64,000 bases of DNA, taken from Posidonia oceanica (lineage: Eukaryota > Streptophyta > Magnoliopsida > Alismatales > Posidoniaceae). Location: contig JAZBRS010000074.1 in assembly GCA_037176725.1 (NCBI GenBank), positions 63,926,001 to 63,990,000 of the forward strand, written 5' to 3'. The notes below the pieces were generated by a model. The model saw nothing but the letters and a program-made list of their open reading frames with translations, was not told the DNA's origin and made no database searches. Of the stretch, positions 1-11,109 are shown piece by piece. A program made the translations under genes and the position numbers. Within the stretch, counting starts at the first letter, position 1; each line of letters opens with the position of its first letter.

Positions 1-1955
1 TTCAGGATGGTCACGCATACCCGAGTGTTTTTATACCCTCGGCGCGCGACCTCTGTCCTGGCAAGCTCCTCAGCTGTTTCTGCCTGCTCTGACTCTGCTG
101 ATTCTGTTAACTCTACTGCTGCTAACTGTACTGCTGGTGACTGCTGCGCTGCATATTGTGCTGCTACCGATACATGCTGTACTACCGCTACTTGCGCATA
201 TTGCTCTGCTACTACTGCATGCTATTCTACTAATATAGGTGCATGTTGCTCTACTAATATAGGTGCATGTTGCTCTACTAATATAGGTGCATGTTGCTCT
301 ACTGCTACTGCATGTTGCTCTATATCTACTGCATGGTGCTCTGCTTCTACTGCATGGGACTCTACATCTACTGCATGGTGCTCTACATCTACTGCATGGG
401 ACACTACTTCTACTGCATGGGACTCTGCATGGGGCTCTGCATGGGACTCTGCATGGAACTCTACATGGGGCTGTGCATGGGACTCTGCATGGTGCTCTGC
501 ATGGGACTCTCTTCCTTCTGCATGGTGCTCTGCATGGGACTCTGCATGGGACTCTCCTCCTTCTGCATGGTGCTCTGCATGGGGCTCTGCATGGGACTCT
601 GCATGGGATTCTCCTCCTTCTGCATGGTGCTCTGCATGGGACTGTACTGCTGGTGCATCTTGCTCTGCTACTGCTGCTTTGCCTATATGTGGCATGCGCT
701 GCACAAACCATCGAGACCCACCCCCTGGCTGCAGGGTGATCAGCTCATCTGGTTTGATGGGTGCCTCAAGCGCTAGATCTTCCTCTAGGACCATGATAGA
801 GGGATCTGTAGCCACAGCCTTCCCCTTCTTTTGCGCAGTCTCATGTTCTGCCACGTCCTGTGCTAGGGACGCGAGCTGCTCCTGGAATAACTGCTCCAAG
901 TCTCCCATAGAGAAGTCAATCTGAGCATCAATAGCCGCTCCTGCCTCCTCATCTGAGGGTTAGTCGACGTAATAAGCGACTGCCGGGCTTGCAGCCGGCC
1001 CTGGCTCGACTGCTGGGCTTTCTGCTACTTGGGGTATCTGCTTAGCTGCTGCTGAATATGCTGCCAGGATTACTGCTGGTGCCCACGGGGAGGCACAACC
1101 GCTCTTCTGAGGGGCCGATGGCTGGGCCTCCATGCTTGGGGATGAAACGCCGGTGCCCGTGGGTGACAGTGGTGGTCTCCCGGTAGCAGCGGCGAGAATC
1201 TTCCGCATAGCAAGATCTGCTGAGGCTGACAGCGGTGTGCCTGACTGAGCCGCCCAGCTTGCTTGTGGCGCTGTCAATGATGCGGGCTGAGTCACGCTGT
1301 CTCCTAACCCGACTGACTGTGCTGCCTGAGAAAGTGATTTCCAAGCTGGTGTGGCTGCGGCCACAAGCTGACTGCCGGGTAACACCGGTGGGCGTGCTCC
1401 TGGCTCTAGTGCTGGAGCTGCAACTGTTGGCAACTTTGGTGACGCTGCAGGAAGAAGGGAAGCTGTCAGCCCTGCCCCAGGGTTTGCCAATTCTGCTGCT
1501 TCATTGGTAAGTGCTAAGCAAACTGACCGGGACGCAGTCGTGCTGAGCTGGTCCTTGCTGCTGGTTGGCGCTGCCTCAACTATACCAGACTCTTCCTCAT
1601 CTGAGTAATAGTCCTCGATGCAGACCCATTCTTCTTCTGGTAGCTGAGAACTTGGGTATAGCGCCTGCTGCATTGAGGCTTTACTGCTGCCTGATTCCAG
1701 GATACCTGCACTGGTGAAGTTAGTGAGGTCCTGCGGAATAGCCATCCTCTGATCCTTGGGCAACATGCATCTGTCTTTACTGGACTGCAAATCATATCCA
1801 AGGCCTTCAGACTCTCTTCACTCTACTGCTTGGACTGGCTCAGCGATTCCCTGGCCATACCGCCCGAGCGGCGCTCCTTTGACATAGCCCCACCTGTGAC
1901 AGACATTTTCGACCATCCGGAAGGGGTTGCTGTGAACGGCCAAGGAGTTGACACG
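1..1955 (-). pseudogene. Element A protease-RT linker region, function unknown
   Basis: The same minus-strand frame as gag and protease continues to the window edge. It is broken by TGA at 1818, TAA at 960 and TAG at 222. Recognisable stretches include PQDLTNFTSAG (about 1730), an acidic segment (EDYYSDEEES, about 1610) and an Ala/Pro/Ser-rich stretch at 1000-1500. No RT motif is seen, so RT must lie further left. In Tat elements a poorly conserved spacer usually separates protease and RT; this one is long and low in complexity. I assign no function. Confidence 0.7.
222..660 (-). repeat. Codon-level tandem repeats encoding His-Ala-Glu/Val units
   Basis: On the minus strand 12-15 base units encode runs such as SHAESHAEPHAEHHAEGGE and, nearer 300, SHAVDVEHHAV and QHAPILVE. 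The DNA unit on the plus strand is roughly CTCTGCATGGGA. All units keep the reading frame, so the array grew inside a translated region of element A. Open frames on the plus strand here are by-products of the repeat. Confidence 0.85.
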
Positions 1956-2762
1956 TTAAAGATCAAGTACAAAGCTAACCGGCTCACACCGATTAACTCG
2001 ATACAAAGCAGCTGAAAGTTCAGGGTCAAAAGGGATTGTATGCGAAGCGATGGGTGCAACTGCCTCGATCCGCTCTTTCTCGAAGTTTTCCGCCATTACA
2101 ACGATGACATCATCGCTGTGGCAAAACTTGATCATGTAGTGGAGGGTCGAGAGGATGACCTGATGCTTCTGCAACCAAGGGCGCCCAAGCAAGAAATTAA
2201 AGTTAGGCTCCAAGTCAACAATGTAGAACTCCACATCGAAAGTGACCGGGCCAATCATCAAAGGAATAATCAGAATCTCTAGAGCGTCATGGTGCGTATT
2301 ATCAAAAGCTGTCATTCCCTTTATCGCCGGAGTGATATCTTTGGCTTTGAATCCGAGCCTGGTTGCAGTGCGCAACGGACAGACATTAAGGCCTGACCCG
2401 TTATCAACCAACGATAGGGGAATGCGAAAGTTTTTGTATTGCACCATGACAAACAAGGGTTGGTTATGATTAATCCTGGCCGAAGGCAACTCATCGCTCG
2501 TGAAAGAGATGATCTGCGGCTCCGTGATAACGCCAACCATGCTCTCCAGGGCTGCAGGCTCTATGGCTTGGGACACTTGGGCAGCTTGGAACACTCGGAG
2601 AAAAGCCTCACGGTGTTCGGAAGAGGAGTGGATAAGGTCCCAAATGGATATATCGGCTTTAACCCTCCTAAGCTGGGAAGTGATGTCTATTTTGTGATGC
2701 GGCTTTCTGGCAGGAGGAGGGGGTGCTCTGGGAGTTGGTTCTACCGGGCTAGGTGCAGGGGG
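1956..2762 (-). pseudogene. Element A retropepsin-like protease
   Basis: This is an in-frame continuation of gag after the TAG at 2763. The aspartic protease signature reads LVDNGSGLNVCPL (about 2420), where the catalytic triplet is D-N-G rather than D-S/T-G; plant Tat elements commonly use this variant. The second conserved block, FNFLLGRPWLQK (about 2190), is the flap/ILG-like segment of the fold. The role would be cleavage of the Gag-Pol polyprotein. The frame ends at a TAA (1956-1958), but the same frame stays readable beyond it, so the stop is probably secondary. The domain itself shows no frameshift. Confidence 0.82.
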
Positions 2763-5448
2763 CTAGCTTGATGCTGGGGGTGCCGCAGGCTGGCTAACAG
2801 GCAGGGGTGCTATGGGTTGGCTTGCTGGTGGAGGTGCAGCGGGTGCTGGACGGCTGGGCCTTACCACCGGTGCTGCGGGCTGGTATACCCTCCCCGACCG
2901 TGTGACTTCTGCACACGTTTCTGTGGCGTAGTCGTAAGGTAAGCGATGGGGGTCCCAGGTTAAGTCAATAACCGTAGGGACCCGTGCTTCGAGCACGAGA
3001 GGGGCTACCAGAGGGTTGGCTGGGTAATAGGGCAGAGGGTGCTGGTATTGGTAGGTTGCAGGAGGCCGTGGCTGGGACCAGGCTAACAGGCTGACTGGAG
3101 GCCTACCTAAATAGGAGGCTGGGGTCTGGGCCTGAGGTCTGGCTTGAAGGTATACAAGGGTAGGGGCCTGAGGATGCAAGGAAGGGCGAGCAGCGGAGCG
3201 CCCCGGCCTGGCACGCGGTCGGATCATATGGACCCCCGACTCAGAGCCGGCAACGGCGGCATGATAAAGAGCAAGAGGGAAGGGCTCCGAGACATCATGA
3301 ATGAGCTCGGAGGGGTCTACCACAGACGTAGCAGGCTCGGAGGGAGAGAGAGAGTAGATTCCTGAGGTCCTTGCGCCCCCCGGATTGGGATGCTCCGGAA
3401 GGGGCTGGTGGACAATACTGGGATGAGGGGGTGCTAATGCTGATGCAGGGGCTGATGCTGATGGAGGGACAGAAGATGGTGCCTCGTGCGTGTGGATCGA
3501 GATCGTTCCCGACTTGATCAGATTCTGGATAGCGTCCCGCAGAGTGAGGCAACTATTCGTCGAGTGCCCGGGGGCTCGATGAAAGTCGCAGAAAAGGTGC
3601 ACCTTATGCCAATGCGGAAGTGGATTCGGCAAAGGGCCCGCCTCGGGAAACCTCAGAAATGTCGCAACTTTGGGGAGGATGGCGGTTAGCGGTTCCACCA
3701 GTGGAGTGAATTGACGCTGTGGCTGCCTTGGCCCCTGGGGTTGCGCTTGCCGGACCGGTGCGGCAGGATACATCGGTTGGGCGGTGGTGGTGATTTGTGG
3801 TGTGGGAGGTGCTCTAGGTGCTGGTGCATAGATTACTTGATGCGGGGGAGGCCGAACCGCCAGATGAACAGGCACAGGCGCAGGGTCGACGTAGGCAACA
3901 ACAGGCTTTGGTGAGTCCTTCTTCTTGGGCCGGCTACTGGTACCATTGCTATTGCTGGCGGTGGCCTGCTTGGCAAACGTAGAGAGCGCCGAGAAGTTGC
4001 CACTCCGTAGCAAACTCTCCACGCAGGTGCCAGCCCAGATCAATGCAGAGAAGGTTGTGACAGGTTGAATGCTGAGCAGAGCCCCAACAGCAGGCTGCGC
4101 ACCCCCAATCACAATCTCGAGAGACTCCTCATTAGAGGGTCCGTCTCGAACCTACGAAGCGAGTGCGCGCCAGCGGTCGACATACTCCCCGAACGGCTCA
4201 CCGGGGTTCTGCTTTAATGCGACGAGGTCCGCGCGCTTAGGGACCAGGTCCAAGTTGAAGGAGTATTGTCCCAGGAATGCCTAGCTGAGGTCATTCCACG
4301 TCTTAATGCTGGCCATATCAAGTGAGGTGAACCACTTGAGCGTAGGGCCACTCAGACTTTTCTGGAACAAGCGGATTAGCAACCTCTCATCAGCCTAGAG
4401 CTGAGCGAGATCTCCGCAGTACGCCTTCAGGTGTGCAATTGGGCAGCCTCTACCATTGTATTTTTCAAATACCAGGATGTGGAACTTCAGGAGGAGTACC
4501 ACCTCTAGGAAATAACAGAGGTCCCAGAATTGGCAAGACTGGTGGTCTGTACCCTGCACTTGTCGAAGTGCTTTCTCCAGAACAGCGAGCCTATTGTCGC
4601 TGGAGTCTGGAGCTACTGCCAACTGAGGTGGTACAGCAGGGGCAAGGGCCACATACGCCGCATAAGATGCACCGAGGTGCTCCTCTGGGTCCAACATCAC
4701 CTCGCCTAGTGGAGCGACGGGATGGGCGGCGTATCCGTGCGGATGTGCAGTGTGTGTAGGCATGTATGTTAGGGTAGGGTATTGCTGATGCAGGGGGTAA
4801 GTATAACTAGCGTGCTGAGTAGTAGGTGATGCAGTGTGCTGGAGCGTCAGCTGCTGCACCGGCACGGTGCTGGGCTGCGGGCCAGAGGGATGCTGCGCTC
4901 CGATCAGTCCTACGGACTAACCACCAGGTGCTAGAGGAGGATGCTGTGCTTAGTGTTGTGCAAATGTAGGAGGCAGAAGCTGGGCCCCCATCGCCTGAGC
5001 AGTGAGTAGCTGAGGCGATGGTCTGGGTGGAGGAGCAGAGGGGAATGCCTGCAACGCGAGAGCAGGTCGCAGCGGAGCCTCGGGAGTAGTAGGAACAAAT
5101 GCGGGGCGGAGAGATAGAGCCATGCCCTGCAGTCTCTGGGCAGTCTCCATCAGCTGCTGGTACTGCATCTCAGGGGACCCATCAGTAGGTATGCTGAGTT
5201 GCAGGACCGGCGGAGGACCAGAATCAAGCGACTGGGACACAGATTGTCCAAGAGGCGGAGGTTACCAAGACAGTCTTGGCAACCAGGTCCAACGGAGTCT
5301 GCCACTGCCCCATAGAATAAGAAGGCGGCAGCTGTACCAGAGAAGGAGACGCTGGCACAGGGGAAGTGTATGCGGGAGCCGAAGGGACCGAAAGAGGGGC
5401 TACCTCCGGGGCAACAGGGACCTAAGAGTCACCAACAAACTAGGCCAT
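2763..5448 (-). pseudogene. gag: Element A gag (capsid/nucleocapsid), broken
   Basis: The likely start is the ATG at 5448-5446; codons 3 and 9 are already TAG, and a +1 shift lies near 5260. From 5240 downward the frame has no shifts. The N-terminal 300 or so residues are rich in Pro, Gln and Ala. Around 4500-4400 comes the motif FEKYNGRGCPIAHLKAYCGD, typical of Tat gag, followed to about 4150 by the capsid core (KTWNDLS, AFLGQYSFN, FGEYVDRWRAL). Further on CDFHRAPGHSTNSC gives the short gag finger used by Tat elements instead of a CCHC knuckle. The region after it is Pro-rich and low in complexity. Stops are at 4950 (TAA), 4917, 4395, 4281, 4152 and 2763 (all TAG). Gag would package element RNA; this copy cannot give a full product. 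Confidence 0.85.
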
Positions 5449-6609
5449 TGTTGACCAACAACGGCTGATCACAGGGCTACGAGCAGGAGCAAGGGGGCGA
5501 ATCCTAGGAGGAGTTATGTTCGCTAAAGCGAAGTAGCTCAAAAGGGAGGATGATCAGAAGTAGGGGTCGTAGCAGGGGCGTCAGCAAGAGAGGACACTCA
5601 AGCTCCAGCTAAGTAACTCGCTAACAGATCTCTGCACGAAGAGCAAACAAAATCAAGGGATTAGAACCCGAAAGTTAAAGCAAATGTGTTAGTGCATGAT
5701 ATGAATGCATATGTATGCTTTCTAGCATGCTCTCCCTCACCAATCTAGGGTGTCCTAGTAGGCAATCTACTTCAGACGCTCAGGGGTGTACGGGTCGCCG
5801 ACTCAGGCTAGAAAAAAGCAGGTCCCACATCTTAAACCCGGCCCAAAGCTCAGGTGGTGACGTAGTGGTGCGTAGGTGGCCTTGACCCTACCAGAAGCAT
5901 GGGTGGTACCCTCTACTAACACCGACGCGACCCCTGACAAGGCGGGACAGACCGATCTACTTGCTCCACACCAAAGCGTTGGACGCAAGAGACCGGGACT
6001 ATCCTTCTCAGACTGTAGGTGGACTCAGATGAGAAGAATGCATGCCCTATATGATGCTTTGTGCAAATGCTTCGCGTTTTATCTTGCGTTTTTTATTAAC
6101 TCAAGGGGGTGCAGGTGAGTTTGCAGTCTCTAGTCGCTCCTAGAAATTCTTTTTACTTGCCATTTTTAATTAGCCATGGGGGAAGCAATCAGTCTCTAAT
6201 TGTCCTTAGGCTTAATGCAAAAGGGGAAGAAAATCATCCAAATATGGCAAGCAGACAGCACACATCACAGCAAAAGGCATGGGCATGGCATGTGTATGTG
6301 TGTGTGAGCATGATAGTGAAAGAAAAAAAACACTTATCATTGCAAAAAGCAGGTATGCATAGCATGTGCAGGTGCAGTGACATTGCATTGGTGTAAAAAG
6401 AAGCATTCATCATTCAAAAGACATGCATGGTGTGCCAAGCAAATATTTAGACATGTGATGCAAGCAAAATGAAGCAGCACAGGCAATCATGGCATAAAGC
6501 AGGTAAATAAACAAGCATGTAGGTAAGCAAGTAAAGCAGGCGAAAGCAAAAGGCAAGCAAAACACCCAATCAAGAGGCGAGAAGGCCAAGGCGAAAGCCG
6601 GAGTACCGC
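5449..6609 (-). other. Element A untranslated leader
   Basis: This non-coding stretch lies between primer site and gag ATG. The part at about 5690-6060 is clearly homologous to 10240-10600 in element B: both hold a 'gggtgtacgggt' block, an 'accaacaccga' block and a 'catccttctcagact' block. The shared leader shows that A and B belong to one Tat family. Confidence 0.75.
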
Positions 6610-6627
6610 TCCCCAGCGAAGTCGCCA
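6610..6627 (-). other. Element A primer binding site (tRNA-Arg-like)
   Basis: On the minus strand TGGCGACTTCGCTGGGGA starts one base after the LTR end. From memory of plant tRNA-Arg(ACG), whose 3' end is CCCCAGCGGAGTCG plus CCA, this pairs with one mismatch. Tat/Ogre elements are known to use tRNA-Arg. Confidence 0.8.
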
Positions 6628-6778
6628 CTGTAGTAATCCTGAATTCTGATCGTCCATACACATTGCCAAAGCTTATGTGCACCGATCAAAATAGGCGCAC
6701 TATATGCGGCTAGATCCGAGGGAAGAACTCGACTCAGAAACACTGGCAAAAGAAAAGAAAAGGAATGATAAGACAATT

Positions 6779-7060
6779 CGGAGTCGCCACCGGGTCTATT
6801 GAATTAGAAGACAAGGAAAACCAGGAGGTAAAGCATGAAAAGACATGCTGAACCGGATGCAAGGAGGGGCAAAGAGATGCAAGGATAAGCCAAGCTATGC
6901 TATGCTATTATGCTATGCTATGACTCAGGCCTAGGATAAGGGAAAGGTCGATGTGAGCCAAGAGAAAGGGCAAGGACTCCTGTTACGCACGGGGAAGGTG
7001 TTAGGCACCCTGATACGTCCGAGAGTCGGTCTTTCTTAGGCAATCTCGCGCTTATGCAGG
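6779..7060 (-). other. Conserved Tat LTR block with PBS-like copy
   Basis: Two segments recur in LTRs A, B, C and D: GGAAGGTGTTAGGCACC (A 6994-7010, B about 11396, D about 30362, C inverted about 34113) and GGTGGCGACTCC or a close variant (A about 6780-6791, B about 11231, D about 30200, C about 34300). The second matches the first 10-11 bases of the tRNA-Arg primer site although it lies inside the LTR. Conservation between otherwise diverged LTRs suggests a role in R/U5. Confidence 0.7.
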
Positions 7061-7587
7061 GAATTGCTAGCCTAATGCCTAAATGCCTTAAATGCTTACC
7101 TATTATGCAAGGGAAATAAACGTGCTATCTAAGTGCTCAGCCACGCTGCTAGTGTTCCGAACTGGGCGGACCCTGGTTCGTGAGAACTCCTAAGCAGTAA
7201 GCATCATGGCCCTATATGCAGATGCAAGCGATAAAACAAAACAGCGGGAAAACCAAGCAATGCGAGCGACATGCAAGCAATAAAGTAAAACAGGGGCGGA
7301 AAACGATGCGAAAAATGCGAGAAATACTGCAAAGCGCGCAAAACGATGCAAAAGGCGGAAAGCAATGCAAAGGGGTGCGGAAAACCGTGCAAAGGAGCAG
7401 GAAAACAATGCAAAATGCAGAAAACGGGGCAAAGTGCGGAAAACGAGGCAAGGCGGGGTGCGAAATCAAAACAAAGGGGCGGGCAACATGCATTAGGGTT
7501 ACAGCAAGCCAAAGAAGCAATAAAACGTGAGAAACGACGAGCAAAACAAAATCGGTGCTGTAAAATGGCTGTCAGCCATCTGCATGC

Positions 7588-8966
7588 ATTGGACGCTGGC
7601 AACACCAGCGTCCAATGTTGGACGCTGGGAGAGCCCGCATCCAACACCCACTGCAGACAAACAGCATGCATGTTTTGAAAAACCATGCATTCTAACTATA
7701 TGGATGCATAACAAATGCAAATATGCAACTAAATGGGTGCTAGACATGCTAATCTAACCTAACTGAAGATTAGAGGAAGAATCAGAACAAGGAGCATGTC
7801 AAAATTAAAGATCCAAGCATGCAGGTTGTTGGACGCCTGTAGGCTGGGCGTCCAATGTTAAACGCCAGAGAGGCTGCCGTCCAACAAGAACAGAAGGCAG
7901 AGGGGAGAAAAGATGCATACAAGTGATAGAGGAGAGTTGGGATCATGCATTTGGGTCACTGGGGTAGAGCATGGAGCAAGCAAGGGAGGCATAAAAGAAT
8001 AAATCAGACCTTACCTATGTTGAGTGCCAAGCTAGAGGCACAACAAGGGCGTTGGACGCAAGCTAGGCCAACGTCCAACGTTGGACGCCAGCACCAGTAG
8101 CGTACAACGCTCTGGGAGGCACAACACACAAAATGCATGCACAAACAAGCAAATAAATTAATGGAAGCTTAAGAACAGCTGCTACTGAAGCTAAACATGC
8201 ATAAGAACACAGGAAGCAAGTAAATAAGCAAGATCAGAGAGGCATGCAAGCATTAAACAAACTCATGAGAAGCTAGAACGTTGGACGCTAGAGCCAGCAG
8301 CGTCCAACATAGGACGCTAAAAGCTCTGGCGTCCAACGACCTAGGCCTGCAAACTCACCTGTTCTAAAGGGGGAGCTCAGCTCTACCCCACCTAGATGCA
8401 TGCAAATACTTTAAAGGCATGTTATAACAGAAAAAGACATCCACAGCAAGCATGGCAAGCATTTAAACCAAGAGAGAAAGATAAAGAGGAAGCATGCATG
8501 AAAGAATAGGCTTATGACTTGCAAAAAGAAATAAACAACTTAGTAAAATCCTAGCAAACCTAAGCATGGTTGCCATAGGGGCCAGGCATCTCTAACTAGG
8601 CATGGATCACAAAATAATACTCAAAATATGCATGGAGTAGGCATGGCAGCAAAGCAAAGCAAGCAAAGGCATTGGACGCTAGGTGAACCAGCATCCAACG
8701 TTGGACGCAGTTCATTCTAGCGTCCAACAAAGGCAGCAAACAGATGGATATTAAGCATGCAAAAAGCCCTCAAACAAGCATGGAACAAGTTGATAAGCAT
8801 GGTATAACATCAGAGAGCATTAAAAGGAGGCAAATAGCATATACTTGCAAAGAAGCATGCAAAGGAAAAGCATGGGAAGCATTCAGATGAAGGCAGAGCA
8901 AAGCAAGCCGTTGGACGCAGGCCTATGCCGTTTCTAATGTTGGACACACCAGTTGGTGCGTCCAAC
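7588..8966. repeat. Six tandem pairs of a 29-bp dyad unit in LTR A
   Basis: The unit is GTTGGACGC, about 11 spacer bases, then GCGTCCAAC. Pairs lie at 7588-7645, 7828-7885, 8051-8108, 8280-8338, 8671-8728 and 8910-8966. The first unit (7588-7616) is a perfect inverted repeat with 12-bp arms (ATTGGACGCTGG) and a 5-base loop. Arms are conserved while spacers vary. The pairs are 170-340 bp apart. Confidence 0.9.
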
Positions 8967-9666
8967 ACACTGAACTTCCTTTTGGATGTGAATCACATCC
9001 AAAAGGACCTAAAAGCTTGTAATAAAGGCATAGACACGTACTACCATGCATGCACGACTCTACGGGATAGAGAGCTAACCTTTGGAAGCTCTGGAACGGC
9101 GGCTCCACCAAGTTCGCCGGAGTTGTAGGTATGCTGACAGCAGTGACTTCGACGGGCTTGCCTGAGCTGCTCGGAGCACCGGAGGTGGTCGCGAAGCATC
9201 GAGGACGGAGAGGGGAGTGCCTTCTTGCTCTCGGAAGTGGAAGCTCTCTCGTTGGCTCTGTGTGGTGAGAGTGGCAATGGCATGAAGTTGCTGGTTTTGT
9301 GCAAAATGCTGCATGGGTTCTTGTGTTGGCAGAGGTTTGCAGGCCGAATTCTGGGCTTAGCAGGTGCTGGCAGGTGCGGGTGAGTGTGTGAGGTCCATGT
9401 GGGATGTCAGAGGAAGGCGTGGGCATTGGCAGGAGGGTGGTGGAGGCGAGGCGGTGGCTGACACGGCCAGCGAAAGTCAGGCCTGTCAGTGAGGTGAGGA
9501 GAGCTTGAAATCGACTGAAATAGAGGAGAGATGGGTAGTAAGTGAGGCTTGGAAGGTAGTGGATGGCGTGGAGTGGAGGAAGAGACGGGTAGTAAGTGCG
9601 AGGAGGCGCGGGATTGGACGGGCGGTGAGCTGGAGGGGGCGGAGCAATCGCTGCTGACCTCGAGTC

Positions 9667-9783
9667 GTTGGACGCCAAACCAGAGCGCGTCCAACGTTGG
9701 ACGCCAAACCAGAGCGCGTCCAACGTTGGACGCCAAACTAGAGCACGTCCAACGTTGGACGCTAGCACAGGCCGCGTCCAACA
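9667..9783. repeat. Four-unit dyad array near the start of U3 in LTR A
   Basis: Four head-to-tail copies of the 29-bp unit GTTGGACGC-N11-GCGTCCAAC lie about 220 bp inside the LTR's 5' end on the minus strand. Adjacent units are close to identical in arms and partly in spacer, which indicates recent tandem amplification. Confidence 0.9.
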
Positions 9784-10003
9784 CACTCAGGTGGCATAAG
9801 CTGCAAATGGGCTTAGGTTTGGGCCTAGAAGTGTTGTAGAAAATGCAAGAAGGCTTGGTAAAGGCTTCTAGGGTTTGGGGTAAGGTTTTGGCTTCAGAAA
9901 TGGGCTAGAAAATGGGTTAGAAAAGGGAATGCCAATCCAGAGACCACACGAGCCTGCAAAAGAGAACAGCCAACTTCCAGGCTATCAGAATGGGGTGTCT
10001 ACA

Positions 10004-11085
10004 GGTGCGAATAGGTTTGTGGCAGTAAGCAGGGGGACGAAGCCTACGACGAGCTATCGTCGAAAATGACAGATAACTCGGGGAAAGACGGTCGAGAAGA
10101 GGGTCACTATAGGGGTCAGTGAAAGGAACAGCTCGAGCTCCGGCTAAGGAACTCGCACACCAACTTAAAAACAAGCAAGACAACAAACAGGTATCAAAAC
10201 CTAGAGGAAGAAAACACAATGTGAAGTGTTATTATGGTGGCATGAATGGCACGCATGCACATGAATGCTTCTAGTATGCGTTCTCTCACCATCTAAGTGT
10301 GTCCTAGCAAGCTGTCTACTTTGGACTCTCTCATGGGTGTACGGGTCTCCAAATCAGGATAGAAAGTAGGTCTCGTCCCTAATCCTGGCCAAAGCTTAGG
10401 TAGTGAATGGTGGTTTGTTGGTGGCCTCGACTCAAGTAGTAGCAATGAGTTGTACCCTCTACCAACACCGACACGATCCTAGACAAGGGGGGACAGACCG
10501 ACCACTCGTCCCACGCCGAAGTCATAGAATGAGAGACCAGATACATCCTTCTCAGACTAAGTAGGTGGAATCAAGAGATGAGAAGATGCATGCCCCTATA
10601 TAATCATTCATGCAAATATGATTAATGTTTTTACTTGCATTTGTTTTATTAACCAAAGGGAGGAGAGTGCATGTATGTCTCTAGTTTTACCTAGGATTCT
10701 TTTTACTTGCCATTTTTAGATTAAACCCAAGCGGGAAACAATCACATCTTTAATTGTCCCTAGGATTAATGCAAAAGGGGAAAGAAACACCCAATCATGA
10801 CATAAAATCATCATGCATCACTCCCAAAGGCATGATCATAGCATGTGCTTGTGTTGTGTCAACATGATTTGTGAAAGAAGAAGACATACAACACATCAAA
10901 AGGCATGAACATAGCATGTGCAAGTGTGGTGGCATAGCATGTATGTGTATAAGCAAACATCCACCATATAAAAGGCATGAAGTATGACATCAACCAAGAT
11001 GAATAAAATGAATGCCATTAAAGAGACAAGCAACAAAGGCAAGCCACAAAAGCGGAAAGGCAAGAAACAAAAGCCGGAGTCTAGT
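10004..11085 (-). other. Element B untranslated leader
   Basis: It is homologous to A's leader (blocks at 10330, 10460 and 10550). No coding frame is recognisable. The open frame at 10984-11253 crosses the LTR junction and is not a gene. Confidence 0.7.
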
Positions 11086-11104
11086 ATCCCCAGCAGAGTT
11101 GTCA
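11086..11104 (-). other. Element B primer binding site, degraded
   Basis: On the minus strand TGACAACTCTGCTGGGGAT aligns with the tRNA-Arg site of element A, differing mainly by transitions. It sits next to the inferred LTR end. Confidence 0.65.
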
Positions 11105-11109
11105 GTTCC

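Larger units (their letters stand above)
1..10003 (-). mobile_element. Element A: Tat-clade Ty3/gypsy retrotransposon, 5' part
   Basis: Read on the minus strand the order is 5' LTR (6629-10003), tRNA-Arg-like primer site, a leader of about 1.2 kb, and one very long gag-protease-linker frame that runs off the left edge. RT, integrase and 3' LTR would lie outside the window. The long LTR, the TGTAGACACCCC start, the CxxH-type gag finger and the DNGSG protease are features of the Tat/Ogre branch of Ty3/gypsy elements. The LTR start abuts the leader of Tat element B at 10003/10004, so A probably inserted into B; a target duplication cannot be checked because A's other end is off-window. The frame carries many stops, so this copy is dead. 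Confidence 0.88.
6629..10003 (-). mobile_element. Element A 5' LTR
   Basis: On the minus strand it starts TGTAGACACCCC (10003) and ends in ACTACA (6629), next to the primer site. Its 3375 bp are typical of long Tat LTRs. It holds no credible gene; the open frames at 7190-7750 and 8920-9840 come from short-unit repeats. It carries 16 copies of a 29-bp dyad unit and a conserved U5 block. Confidence 0.87.

Noticed and set aside
7..924. Long plus-strand open frame rich in Cys, Ser, Thr and Trp
   Set aside because: It is the antisense of the His-Ala-Glu repeat region of element A; the minus strand fits the gag-protease frame.
7588..9783. Regularly repeated palindromic units resembling a CRISPR array
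   Set aside because: The units form tandem pairs at irregular distances in a plant LTR, there are no equal spacers and no cas genes.
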